This document shows, piece after piece, positions 28,919 through 38,249 of a DNA stretch of 64,000 nucleotides; the stretch's first letter is position 1, and each line of letters opens with the position of its first letter. Where the stretch lies: contig JAUSLQ010000207.1 of assembly GCA_030645675.1 (NCBI GenBank), forward strand, positions 29,906 through 93,905. Reading direction: 5' to 3'. The translations under genes and the position numbers were made by a program. The notes beneath the pieces were generated by a model. The model ran no database searches. It worked only from the letters and a program-made list of their open reading frames with translations, and was not told the origin of the DNA. The stretch is from Actinomycetota bacterium. GTDB taxonomy: Bacteria; Actinomycetota; Acidimicrobiia; Acidimicrobiales; Ilumatobacteraceae.

Positions 28919-30265
28919 GTGCGTGTTCATGAGTTCGTCGACGAGGGTCTGGGTCATTCGTCGTATGTGATCGACCTCGGTGACGGCACTGCCGCGGTGG
29001 TCGATCCGCCCAGGTTCCCGATCGCCCAGGAGCGCCTCGTCACGGCGTTGGGCCTTCGGCTGGCGTGGACCTTGGATACGCACTCGCACGCCGATTACGT
29101 GACCGGCAGCCCCGCGCTGGCTGCCCGGTCTGGGGCGACCTTCATCGCCCCCGCTGCGTCCCGTCTCGAGACTCCCCATCGTGCGGTGACCGACCGCGAA
29201 CACGTCCGTGTGGGCGATGCTGCCGAACTGGTCGCGTTGGCGACGCCTGGTCACACGCCCGACCATCACGCGTACCTGCTGGTCGAGAACGGCACACCGG
29301 TGGCGTTGTTCTCCGGTGGTTCGCTGATGGTCGGCACGGTCGGACGAACAGACCTGTGCGGGCCGGACCTCGCGGTGCCGCTCGCCCACGAGATGTTCGT
29401 CGCGTTGCGACGCTTCGACGAACTTCCCGGCGCACTGCCCGTCTACCCGACGCATGGGGCGGGGTCGTTCTGCTCGGCACCGGGCGCATCGCAACGCACC
29501 TCGACGCTGGATCACGAACGCAACACCAACCCGTTGTTCTCGATCATCGACGAGGATGAGTTCGTCGATCGTCTGGTCGCCGGGTTCGGCACCTTCCCCT
29601 CCTACTTCGCTCGCCTGCCGGAGCTGAACCGGCGCGGCCCCACCCGCTACGACACGCTGCCCAAGCTTGCCGCCCTCGGCGCTGACGATGTCGATCGACA
29701 CGTCGCCGCGGGCGGTGTCGTGGTCGATGCGCGACCGGTCGCGGCGTTCTCGGCCGGGCATGTTCCTGGGTCGCTGTCCAACACGCTGCGACCGGTGTTC
29801 GCCAGCTGGCTCGGTTGGCTGGTCGGACCAAACCGGCCGCTCGTGTTCGTCCTCGACGACGGCCAAGACCGCAACGACCTCGTTCGACAGTGCCTCGATG
29901 TCGGCCAGGAACTGATCATCGGTGAGCTCGCCGGCGGCATCGGCGCATGGAGCAAGTCCGGGCGAACCATCGGCTCGATCCCGCTCGTCGACCCAGCCGG
30001 GATGATCGGCCAAGTGATCGATGTTCGCCAAGTCAACGAGTACGCAACCGGGCACGTCCCCGGCAGCGTCAACATCGAACTCGGTGCCATCTCGGGCACT
30101 GCCGTCACGTCAGGACCGGTGACCGTGATGTGTGGCCATGGTGAACGCGCAATGACGGGTGCCAGCATCCTCGCCGCGGCCGGACGCGATGATGTTCTGG
30201 TCCTCGACGGCGGACCCGACACCTGGTCGGCAGCGACCGGCCAGGCCTTGGAGACCTCGCAATGA
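28919..30265 (+). CDS. MBL-fold hydrolase (persulfide dioxygenase-like) fused to tandem rhodanese domains
   Basis: DTHSHADYVTGSPALA, ATPGHTPDHHAYL, YPTHGAGSFC; two rhodanese-like domains, only the last with Cys (VMCGHGERAM). Confidence 0.9.
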   Translation: MRVHEFVDEGLGHSSYVIDLGDGTAAVVDPPRFPIAQERLVTALGLRLAWTLDTHSHADYVTGSPALAARSGATFIAPAASRLETPHRAVTDREHVRVGDAAELVALATPGHTPDHHAYLLVENGTPVALFSGGSLMVGTVGRTDLCGPDLAVPLAHEMFVALRRFDELPGALPVYPTHGAGSFCSAPGASQRTSTLDHERNTNPLFSIIDEDEFVDRLVAGFGTFPSYFARLPELNRRGPTRYDTLPKLAALGADDVDRHVAAGGVVVDARPVAAFSAGHVPGSLSNTLRPVFASWLGWLVGPNRPLVFVLDDGQDRNDLVRQCLDVGQELIIGELAGGIGAWSKSGRTIGSIPLVDPAGMIGQVIDVRQVNEYATGHVPGSVNIELGAISGTAVTSGPVTVMCGHGERAMTGASILAAAGRDDVLVLDGGPDTWSAATGQALETSQ

Positions 30266-31515
30266 GCGCCGAAGTCACCCAGGCACCGTTGCGGCTCGGC
30301 CTCAAGCAGAACATCGCCCAGTTCTCCCTACTCGTCGGCGTCAACGCGCTCGTCGGCGGCATGATCGGCCAGGAACGCACCGTTCTCCCCCTGCTCGCCA
30401 AGCAGGAGTTCGGGCTCACCGCCTTCACCGCAACGCTCACATTCATCGTGGCCTTTGGCGCGGTGAAGGCAGCGACGAACTTCTTCGCCGGCACGCTGTC
30501 CGACCGCTACGGCCGCAAGCCGGTGCTGGTCGCCGGATGGATCATCGCGCTGCCGATCCCACTGCTGCTGATCTGGGCACCGAGCTGGGGGTGGGTGATC
30601 TTCGCCAACGTCCTGCTCGGCATCAACCAAGGGCTCACCTGGTCCACGACGGTGATCATGAAGATCGACCTCGTCGGCCCCGCACGTCGCGGGTTCGCGA
30701 TGGGCCTCAACGAAGCCGCCGGCTACGGCGCCGTCGCAGCCACCGCGCTCGCCACCGGCTACATCGCCCAGCGATGGGGACTTCGCCCCGAGCCGTTCTT
30801 CCTCGGCATCGCCTACGCCGGCCTCGGCCTCGGCCTGTCAGTCTTCTTCGTCCGCGAAACACGCGGCCACGCCCACCACGAAGCCGCCAACCACGTCGCC
30901 ACCAGCGAAGCCCACCACCAAGACCTCACCACCGGACAGATCTTCCGGCTCACCTCCTTCACCGACAAAGCGCTCTCGTCGTGCTCACAAGCCGGGCTGG
31001 TCAACAACCTCAACGACGGGCTCGCCTGGGGCCTGTTCCCGATCTTCTTCGCCGCCTCCGGGCTCTCGATCGGACGCATCGGTGTCCTCGCCGCGCTCTA
31101 CCCAGCGGTGTGGGGCCTCGGGCAGCTCTACACCGGAGGGCTCTCCGACCGCGTCGGGCGCAAACCGCTCATCGTCGGCGGGATGCTCACCCAAGCCGTT
31201 GCCATCGCCTGGATCGCCGCCACCGGCAGCTTCACCGCATGGGCCATTGGCGCAATGGTCCTCGGCGCCGGCACCGCGATGGTCTACCCCACACTGCTCG
31301 CCGCGATCGGCGACGTCGCCCATCCCGCCTGGCGCGCCCGCTCAGTCGGCATCTACCGGCTCTGGCGCGACGGCGGCTTCGCCATCGGCGCCCTCCTCGC
31401 CGGCATCCTCGCCGACCTGATCTCGATCCCCGCCGCCATCTACGCCGTCGCCGCGCTCACCGCGATCTCCGGTCTCGTCGTTGCGGTGCGCATGTACGAG
31501 ACGCACCCGCGATGA
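30262..31515 (+). CDS. MFS transporter
   Basis: GTLSDRYGRKPVLVAGW, GLSDRVGRKPLIVGGML; ~12 TM segments; ATGA overlap with previous gene. Confidence 0.92.
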   Translation: MSAEVTQAPLRLGLKQNIAQFSLLVGVNALVGGMIGQERTVLPLLAKQEFGLTAFTATLTFIVAFGAVKAATNFFAGTLSDRYGRKPVLVAGWIIALPIPLLLIWAPSWGWVIFANVLLGINQGLTWSTTVIMKIDLVGPARRGFAMGLNEAAGYGAVAATALATGYIAQRWGLRPEPFFLGIAYAGLGLGLSVFFVRETRGHAHHEAANHVATSEAHHQDLTTGQIFRLTSFTDKALSSCSQAGLVNNLNDGLAWGLFPIFFAASGLSIGRIGVLAALYPAVWGLGQLYTGGLSDRVGRKPLIVGGMLTQAVAIAWIAATGSFTAWAIGAMVLGAGTAMVYPTLLAAIGDVAHPAWRARSVGIYRLWRDGGFAIGALLAGILADLISIPAAIYAVAALTAISGLVVAVRMYETHPR

Positions 31516-31553
31516 ACGCAGCAGACAGCACACATTCTCTGAGAGGTGAACCG

Positions 31554-32165
31554 ATGGAACCCAGGACCCAGCCGTTGCGCGATGAACATCGTGCGTTGTT
31601 GCCCGAGTTGGCAATGCTGCGCGTCGCCGCCGACGCAGTCGGCACTGCGGCGGCGACAGAGCATGTCGCCCGGGCCTACCGGCTCCTGGTACGTCACTTG
31701 CTTCCCCACATCGACGCCGAGGATGCTGTGCTGTACCCGGCGATCGACCAGATCGCTGGAAGCGGAGCAACCGCGGCGATGCGCCGCGACCACGACGAGA
31801 TGCGACGGTGCACGGTGCAGATCGGAGCTGCGTCACAAGACTCCACGGTCGGGCTCGGGCTCGGGCTCGGGCTCGACAACGAACTACGCGCCACTCTGTA
31901 CGGGCTCGGTGCAATCATTCGACTCCACATGGCGAACGAGGAGGAGCTCTACTGCGTACGACACCGACTCGCAGCCCGTCAACGAGCTCGTCGAGACCGG
32001 CGCCGCCGGGCATCGTGGCGCGCGCCCGGAGCTCGACGCCGAGCAACGCGGGGGCGCGAACGTGCCACCTCTCGCCATCGACATCGCCGACGTGAATCAG
32101 CCCAGCCTCGATCGCAGCCGGATCAGGTGCGTGTGATGGTGAGAGCTTCAAGCCGGGCGCGGTAG
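31554..32165 (+). CDS. Hemerythrin-like protein (C-terminal end uncertain, possible frameshift near 31950)
   Basis: DEHRALLPELAMLR...HLLPHIDAEDAVLYPAID...IRLHMANEEELY; RBS GAGAGGTGAACC; frame becomes Arg-rich after EEELY. Confidence 0.6.
   Translation: MEPRTQPLRDEHRALLPELAMLRVAADAVGTAAATEHVARAYRLLVRHLLPHIDAEDAVLYPAIDQIAGSGATAAMRRDHDEMRRCTVQIGAASQDSTVGLGLGLGLDNELRATLYGLGAIIRLHMANEEELYCVRHRLAARQRARRDRRRRASWRAPGARRRATRGRERATSRHRHRRRESAQPRSQPDQVRVMVRASSRAR
31851..31874 (+). repeat. Hexanucleotide tandem repeat (GGGCTC)x4 in hemerythrin gene
   Basis: gggctcgggctcgggctcgggctc encoding GLGLGLGL. Confidence 0.9.
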
Positions 32166-32398
32166 TCGTCGGGTTCGATCTCGCCGCGTGCGAGGCGTTC
32201 GGCGAGGATCTGTTGCGGGTTCGGCGCCTGCGGGGCAGTCGGGCCGGTCACGGCCACATGTTCGTGAGTGCCCGTGCGGCGGAGCAGCGCAACGCCGAGC
32301 CAGATCAGGCTGCCCCACACGAGCAGCATCATGATCGCCATCGGTATCCAGCCCCAGCCGTATCCGTCGTGCATGTCGTTGTTCCAGTTGCCGTGCAT
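32123..32398 (-). CDS. Small membrane protein with SHOCT domain
   Basis: GWIPMAIMMLLVWGSLIWLGVALL ... NPQQILAERLARGEIEPDDYRARLEAL. Confidence 0.85.
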   Translation of the reverse strand: MHGNWNNDMHDGYGWGWIPMAIMMLLVWGSLIWLGVALLRRTGTHEHVAVTGPTAPQAPNPQQILAERLARGEIEPDDYRARLEALTITRT

Positions 32399-32459
32399 CA
32401 CGGCCTCCGTTCGTTGTCGTGTTTGCGTGCTTCGCAGTTGCGATCCATTCGACTGGCCA

Positions 32460-32669
32460 TCAGTCGCGGAAGTCGCCGGTGACGGCCAGGTCGAGGACCG
32501 AGCTGGACCCGTCGGCGTACTGCACCGGTACATGGATCGTCATGTCGTGGGCTCCGTCCATGCCGGGGTGCATCGACAGCTCGAAGGTCAGTTCGGTGGA
32601 CTGGTCGGGCTGGAGGGCGGTCGGGCGTTCATCGCGGTCCCGCCGGTACACGCTCCTCGTACGGGTCAC
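32460..32669 (-). pseudogene. Short ORF resembling the C-terminal part of a larger secreted/membrane protein
   Basis: ALQPDQSTELTFELSMHPGMDGAHDMTIHVPVQYADGSSSVLDLAVTGDFRD; overlaps upstream gene by 41 bp and lacks an N-terminal domain. Confidence 0.4.
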
Positions 32670-32859
32670 CCACGCTCTGGCGAGGTGCCGACTGCGGTTG
32701 GCGCATCAGCAACCACATCACGACGCCCATCACCAGCGGGCAGATCAGTAGGGCGAGGCTCACGCCGGCGAGGGCGGCGCCGCCGTTGCCGGCGACAAGG
32801 AACCACGCTGCGAGGCCGACAGCTGCGGCGACGCAGACGAGGTGGTGGCGGTGGTTCAT
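32629..32859 (-). CDS. Small membrane protein (DUF2933-like)
   Basis: MNHRHHLVCVAAAVGLAAWFLVAGNGGAALAGVSLALLICPLVMGVVMWLLMR. Confidence 0.65.
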   Translation of the reverse strand: MNHRHHLVCVAAAVGLAAWFLVAGNGGAALAGVSLALLICPLVMGVVMWLLMRQPQSAPRQSVGDPYEERVPAGPR

Positions 32860-33239
32860 GACCCTGTCCCCCCGTGATGCGCTTCGTGTTGCGTCTGCCC
32901 CAGCTCGGGTGCGGTCGCCGCCGAGCCGGTCATTGCGGCGTGGGCCTTGTCGCACTGGGCGAGGGCCTCGTCGTCGATGCTGCCCTCCATCATCTGGTGC
33001 ATCATCGAGTGCATTGCCGACATGTCGGTCGAGCCCATCATGGTGGCCATCCCGCCGTGGTCGCCGGTCATCATCGAGCCCATGTCGGGCATCTCACTCA
33101 TCGGCATCGAGACCGTTGTTGGGGTGGTCTGGTTGGTGCCAGTGGCAGCGGAGCTACCGGTGAACGAGAGTCCGAGCATCAGTCCTGCGGTCACCACCGT
33201 GGCGCCGATGGCGCCGAGTGTGCGAGTTCGTGGCTTCAT
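32856..33239 (-). CDS. Secreted Met/His-rich protein, candidate metal-binding
   Basis: Signal peptide then MPMSEMPDMGSMMTGDHGGMATMMGSTDMSAMHSMMHQMMEG. Confidence 0.75.
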   Translation of the reverse strand: MKPRTRTLGAIGATVVTAGLMLGLSFTGSSAATGTNQTTPTTVSMPMSEMPDMGSMMTGDHGGMATMMGSTDMSAMHSMMHQMMEGSIDDEALAQCDKAHAAMTGSAATAPELGQTQHEAHHGGTGS

Positions 33240-33337
33240 GGTTTCCTCCTTGGACGAGGACCATGGTGCACCGCAGGTGTGGAGGGCGGATGGAGGCGAC
33301 GTGCACGCGACGCGATTTCGACGCACGCTCGCAGCGT

Positions 33338-34711
33338 CTACTCGGCGGGTGCCGCCGGCATCGTCACGGTGAGTCGCGCTCCCCCACCGGGCACGTTGCC
33401 GGCGGCGACCGTGCCGTGGTGCGCGGCAACCAGCTCCGCTACGACCGCGAGACCGATGCCACTGCCGGTCGCCTTGTCGCCGTTCACGCCGCGCCAGAAC
33501 CGCTCGAACACGTGGGGCAGGTCCTGTTCGGGGATTCCGGGGCCGTTGTCGAAGACCTCGAGCGACGCTGTGGTTCCGTCCGAGCGGGTGCTGATGGTGA
33601 TCGCACCGCCGGCGGGGGTGAACTTCACTGCGTTGGCGATCAGATTGACGGTGATCTGGTGCAATCGGTCGGCGTCACCGATCACGCCTGCCGGCTGGGC
33701 GTCGACCGTCAGGCTGGTTTCCCGGTCGTCGGCCAACGGGCGCAACAGGTCGGCGGCGGCTGCCGCGACGTCGGCGAGATCGACCGGATCGGTGCGAGGG
33801 CGCAGACCGGCTGCTTCGGCGGCGGCGAGGGTTTCCAGGTCGCCGACGAGGCGACGCAGGCGGGTCACCTCGTCGTTGAGCGAGCCGAGCACTTCCAGCG
33901 TCGGCTGGTCGACGCCGTCGAGGAGTGCCTCGGTCGACCCTTGCAGGATGGCGAGTGGTGTGCGCAGCTCGTGGGCAACGTCGGCAACGAGGTTGCGGCG
34001 GAGCCGGTCCTCGCGGTCGAGGTGGTCGGCCATCCCGTTGAAGGCCTCGGCGAGCGCGCGCAGCTCGCCAGGCCCGTCGGTATCGACCCTCGTGTCGCGC
34101 CGCCCGGCGGCAAGGTCGCCCGCAGCGGTGGTGAGCGCCGTGACCGGTCGGGTGACCCGCACGGACACGTACAGAGCGACGACTAGGGCCACCCCCGCAG
34201 CGATGAGCACACCCAGGATCGCGGTTCGTGCGAGCGCGTCCCGAACGTGGCGTTCGGCCTCCATTGCCTGGGTGGGGAACCGAAGCATCACGGCACCAAC
34301 CGGTTGCCCTTCGACCACGACCGCGGCCGAGACCGGGTCGCCACGGGGTGTGTCCACGGCGGCCATGCCGTGCATCTGCATCATCATCGATGCCAGCGCG
34401 TCGGTCGGTGCTGCGACCACTTCACCGTTGGCGTCGACGATGGTCAGCGTTGCTTGGCTGCGCGCTGCGACCGCAGCCGCGCCTGCCAGGTCGGCGGTTG
34501 CCCATCCGCCGGCACGCTGGTAGGCGTCGCCTGCCGCGATCGCCGTGGCCGCGAGGTCGTCCTCACGTTGCCGGTCGGCAAGCCCGGAGACCTCGTTGCG
34601 CGCCGACAACATCGTCAGCGCGGCGAACACCGCGACGGCGGCGAGGGCGACCGTCAGGAACGCCAACGCCAATCGGACACCGAGCGGGCCCAGCAGCGGA
34701 CGACGCGCCAC
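33338..34711 (-). CDS. Sensor histidine kinase with HAMP domain
   Basis: VADVAHELRTPLAILQGSTEALL H-box; NAVKFTPAGG N-box; two TMs flanking a sensor region with MMMQMHGM. Confidence 0.93.
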   Translation of the reverse strand: MARRPLLGPLGVRLALAFLTVALAAVAVFAALTMLSARNEVSGLADRQREDDLAATAIAAGDAYQRAGGWATADLAGAAAVAARSQATLTIVDANGEVVAAPTDALASMMMQMHGMAAVDTPRGDPVSAAVVVEGQPVGAVMLRFPTQAMEAERHVRDALARTAILGVLIAAGVALVVALYVSVRVTRPVTALTTAAGDLAAGRRDTRVDTDGPGELRALAEAFNGMADHLDREDRLRRNLVADVAHELRTPLAILQGSTEALLDGVDQPTLEVLGSLNDEVTRLRRLVGDLETLAAAEAAGLRPRTDPVDLADVAAAAADLLRPLADDRETSLTVDAQPAGVIGDADRLHQITVNLIANAVKFTPAGGAITISTRSDGTTASLEVFDNGPGIPEQDLPHVFERFWRGVNGDKATGSGIGLAVVAELVAAHHGTVAAGNVPGGGARLTVTMPAAPAE

Positions 34712-34714
34712 CCG

Positions 34715-35410
34715 TCAGACCCGATCCCGCGACAGGCCCAGCCGATAGCCAGCACCGAGCACCGTCTCCACCACCGTCGGATCATGGGGATCCAGCTCGA
34801 TCTTGCGGCGCAGGTTCTTGATGTGCGAGTCGACCGTGCGTTCGTAGCCGTCGAACTCGTACCCGCGGACGCGATTGACCAACTCGCTACGCGAGAACAC
34901 CCGCCCCGGCGACGACGCCAGCACCGTCAGCAACGACCACTCCGTCGGCGTCAACTCCACAACGGCACCAGCAACGGTCGCCTCGTGCCGAATCTCGTCG
35001 ATGACGAGACACCCGGCGCCGAACGACGCGACCTCGGATTCGACGCTCGACGTGGCGCTGCGGCGAAGCACAGCCTGGACGCGCAGCACGAGTTCGCGTG
35101 GTGAGAACGGTTTGGTCAGGTAGTCGTCGGCACCTAGTTCCAGGCCGTGGATGCGGTCTGCTTCGCCCGACTTCGCGGTCAGCATCACGATCGGAAGCCG
35201 ACCGGAGAACTCCGCGGCGATCGTCTCACCGGCGACATCGGGCAGGTTCAGGTCGAGCACGAGCAGATCGATCCCACCGCGTTCGAGGATCGACAACGCC
35301 TCCGCCCCTGAACCAGTCGTGACCACTGCAAGGTCCTCACGTTCGAGGTAGCGACGCACCAGGTCGCGGATCTTCACCTCGTCCTCGACTACCAGCACGG
35401 TCACGCTCAC
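34715..35410 (-). CDS. OmpR/PhoB-type response regulator
   Basis: VLVVEDEVKIRDLVRRYLERE...LDLNLPD...LTAKSG; winged-helix C-terminus VDSHIKNLRRKIE. Confidence 0.95.
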   Translation of the reverse strand: MSVTVLVVEDEVKIRDLVRRYLEREDLAVVTTGSGAEALSILERGGIDLLVLDLNLPDVAGETIAAEFSGRLPIVMLTAKSGEADRIHGLELGADDYLTKPFSPRELVLRVQAVLRRSATSSVESEVASFGAGCLVIDEIRHEATVAGAVVELTPTEWSLLTVLASSPGRVFSRSELVNRVRGYEFDGYERTVDSHIKNLRRKIELDPHDPTVVETVLGAGYRLGLSRDRV

Positions 35411-35574
35411 GAATCGACTCTACGACGCGCCGTTGTGGCCCGGGCGTGCGTCACCTGCGAAATCAGACGGCCTGCACCGGACCTCCACACGTTCTGCACA
35501 CCGTGTCGGCACAGTGCTCGACCAGTGGGGCGCAGACGCGCACCCGAGACGTACACCCAGAAGAGGACCATCCA

Positions 35575-36045
35575 ATGACGCACACAGTTCGACGCTTCCC
35601 GTTGATCGCAGGCATCGTGGCTCTGGCCGCCCTTGTCGCCGCGTGTGGACAGACCCGCGAGTCCGGCTCCTCCGCCACCGTCGATGCTGGCGTCGGCCCG
35701 GCGGGCGCGAGGACCGTCGACATCGCCATGGAAGACATCAAGTTCGACCAGACGACGCTCACGGTCAAGACAGGAGAGACCATCGACTTCCGGTTCACCA
35801 ACACCGGTCAAGTCCCCCATGACGCCTTCATCGGCGACGCCGCCGCTCAGATGGAACACGACACCGAGATGGCCGAGATGGGCGAAGCAAGCGAACATCC
35901 AATGGAAGATGCGGCAGTCGTGGTGCAACCGGGCGACTCCGGGGAACTGTCGTACACCTTCACCGAGCCCGGGACCTACGAGGTCGGCTGCCACCAGCCC
36001 GGCCACTACGGAGCCGGAATGAAGATCGACGTCACCGTCGAGTGA
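35575..36045 (+). CDS. Cupredoxin-like lipoprotein
   Basis: Lipobox ALVAAC; cupredoxin core with VPHDAFIGD and TYEVGCHQPGHYGAGM. Confidence 0.88.
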   Translation: MTHTVRRFPLIAGIVALAALVAACGQTRESGSSATVDAGVGPAGARTVDIAMEDIKFDQTTLTVKTGETIDFRFTNTGQVPHDAFIGDAAAQMEHDTEMAEMGEASEHPMEDAAVVVQPGDSGELSYTFTEPGTYEVGCHQPGHYGAGMKIDVTVE

Positions 36046-36077
36046 CCGGGTGCACATCGCCACATGGACGTTGACAC

Positions 36078-36096
36078 CATACCCCAGGGGGGTATG
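36078..36096. promoter_or_regulatory. CsoR-like copper operator CATACCCC-AGG-GGGGTATG inside a TTGACA promoter
   Basis: Perfect 8-bp inverted repeat between TTGACA (36071-36076) and TATGCT, 9 bp upstream of the ATPase ATG. Confidence 0.8.
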
Positions 36097-36104
36097 CTCG
36101 CGAT

Positions 36105-38249
36105 ATGAACGCGCACTCCACGAACGAGCATCCAGGAGCGGACGCGGCCCACTCTGATCACGATCAGCACGCCGGCGATCACCAACACCACCACGACGAC
36201 CAGGCTGCGCCGAATGTGCACGGCGGGCACGCAGGGCACGACAAGCACGCCGGACACGACCCAGAGACGTTCCGCCGCCGTTTCTGGCTCACCCTGCTGA
36301 TCTCGCTCCCGGTCATCGCCACCAGCGAGATGATCATGGACTGGTTCGGCTACGAGCTCTCCGGTGTCACATGGGTCGGCCCGGTGCTCGGCACGTTCGT
36401 GTTCCTCTGGGGCGGCTGGCCGTTCCTCAAAGGCGCCGGCGACGAAGTACGCGACCAGGCACCGGGGATGATGCTGCTGATCGCGATGGCGATCACCGTC
36501 GCGTGGGCTTCGTCGATGGCATCGAGCCTCGGGTGGTTCGACCTCGAGTTCTGGTGGGAACTGGCCGCGCTGGTCACCATCATGCTGCTCGGCCACTGGC
36601 AGGAGATGAAGGCAATCGGCCAAGCACAGGGTGCACTCGCTGCCCTTGCAGCTCTGCTCCCCGACGAAGCCGAAGTGATCGAGGACGGCACCACACGGAC
36701 CGTCGGTCTCAGTGATCTTCGCGAAGGCCAACTCGTGCTCGTTCGTGCCGGTGGACGTGTCCCGGCCGACGGGACGATCGAGGACGGCGAAGCCGAGCTC
36801 GACGAGTCGATGATCACCGGAGAGTCGAAGGCGGCCGTCAAAGCGGTCGGCGACCGCGTCGTGGCCGGCACCGTCTCGACCGACTCCTCGATCCGGATCC
36901 GGATCTCCGCAGTCGGCGACAACACGGCCCTCGCCGGGATTCAACGTCTCGTCGCCGAAGCCCAAGCATCGAACAGCCGCGCTCAGGTCCTGGCCGATCG
37001 TTTCGCCAAGTGGTTGTTCTACATCGCCACCGCAGCTGCGGTGATCACGTTCATCGCATGGTCGATCGCCGGTGACACCGACCAGGCCATTACCAGCACC
37101 GTCACGGTCCTCGTCATCGCCTGCCCACACGCCCTCGGCCTCGCCATCCCACTCGTGATCGCGCTGTCCACAGCCGTGTCGGCCCGCAACGGCATACTCG
37201 TCAAAGACCGTCTCGCCCTGGAACGCATGCGCACCATCACGGCCGTGCTGTTCGACAAGACCGGCACTCTGACCGAAGGCCGCCACGTCGTCACCGGCGT
37301 CGCCGGCCACGACATGTCGACCGACGAGGTCCTGCGCCTCGCAGGTGGCGTCGAACTGGACAGCGAACACCCGCTCGCCCGAGCGATCGTCACCGCCGCA
37401 CGCGAACGCGGCGACATCGCCCACGCATCCGACTTCCGAGCGATCACCGGCCGCGGCGTCGAGGCGATCATCGACCGCCGCCGCTACGCAGTCGGCGGCC
37501 CCGGCCTGCTCCGCGAACGTTCACTCGACATCCCCGAATCGATCCGCAGCGACATCGAGACATGGGCCAGCCGGGGCGCAGCCGTGCTGCATCTCGTTCG
37601 AGACGACCAGATCATCGGCGCCCTCGCGCTCGAGGACAAGATCCGCCCCGAGGCCCGCCAAGCAGTCATCGATCTCCACCACATCGGGATCGAACGAGTC
37701 GTGATGATCACCGGCGACGCCCGCCAGGTCGCCGACGCAGTCGCCGCCGAACTCGGCATCGACGAGGTCTTCGCCGAGGTGCTCCCGGAGGACAAGCAGA
37801 ACAAGGTCGCCGAACTTCAAGCTCGCGGCTACAAGGTCGCGATGGTCGGCGACGGCGTCAACGACGCCCCCGCCCTGGCCCGCGCCGACGTCGGCTTGGC
37901 GATCGGTGCCGGCACCGATGTCGCCATCGAATCCGCTGGCGTGGTCCTCGCCGGCAACGACCCACGCGCAGTGGTCGGGGTCATCAGACTGTCGAAGGCG
38001 ACGTACCGCAAGATGCGCCAGAACCTGGCATGGGCGGCGGGCTACAACATCGTCTCCATCCCGCTCGCCGCCGGCGCGCTCGCATGGGCCGGCATCACAC
38101 TCGCACCAGCAGTCGGCGCCATCCTGATGAGCCTGTCCACCATCGTCGTCGCCCTCAACGCACAAACGCTCCGTCGGGTCCAGCTGCGCCCCGACGAAGC
38201 GAACGAACTCGTCGGCACGAGTCCGGCGCACTCTGCGACGACGCCGTAG
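36105..38249 (+). CDS. Heavy-metal P1B-type ATPase, CopB-like (CPH motif), His-rich N-terminus
   Basis: HSDHDQHAGDHQHHHDD...GHAGHDKHAGHD; IACPHALGLAIP; FDKTGTLTEG; GDGVNDAPAL. Confidence 0.93.
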   Translation: MNAHSTNEHPGADAAHSDHDQHAGDHQHHHDDQAAPNVHGGHAGHDKHAGHDPETFRRRFWLTLLISLPVIATSEMIMDWFGYELSGVTWVGPVLGTFVFLWGGWPFLKGAGDEVRDQAPGMMLLIAMAITVAWASSMASSLGWFDLEFWWELAALVTIMLLGHWQEMKAIGQAQGALAALAALLPDEAEVIEDGTTRTVGLSDLREGQLVLVRAGGRVPADGTIEDGEAELDESMITGESKAAVKAVGDRVVAGTVSTDSSIRIRISAVGDNTALAGIQRLVAEAQASNSRAQVLADRFAKWLFYIATAAAVITFIAWSIAGDTDQAITSTVTVLVIACPHALGLAIPLVIALSTAVSARNGILVKDRLALERMRTITAVLFDKTGTLTEGRHVVTGVAGHDMSTDEVLRLAGGVELDSEHPLARAIVTAARERGDIAHASDFRAITGRGVEAIIDRRRYAVGGPGLLRERSLDIPESIRSDIETWASRGAAVLHLVRDDQIIGALALEDKIRPEARQAVIDLHHIGIERVVMITGDARQVADAVAAELGIDEVFAEVLPEDKQNKVAELQARGYKVAMVGDGVNDAPALARADVGLAIGAGTDVAIESAGVVLAGNDPRAVVGVIRLSKATYRKMRQNLAWAAGYNIVSIPLAAGALAWAGITLAPAVGAILMSLSTIVVALNAQTLRRVQLRPDEANELVGTSPAHSATTP

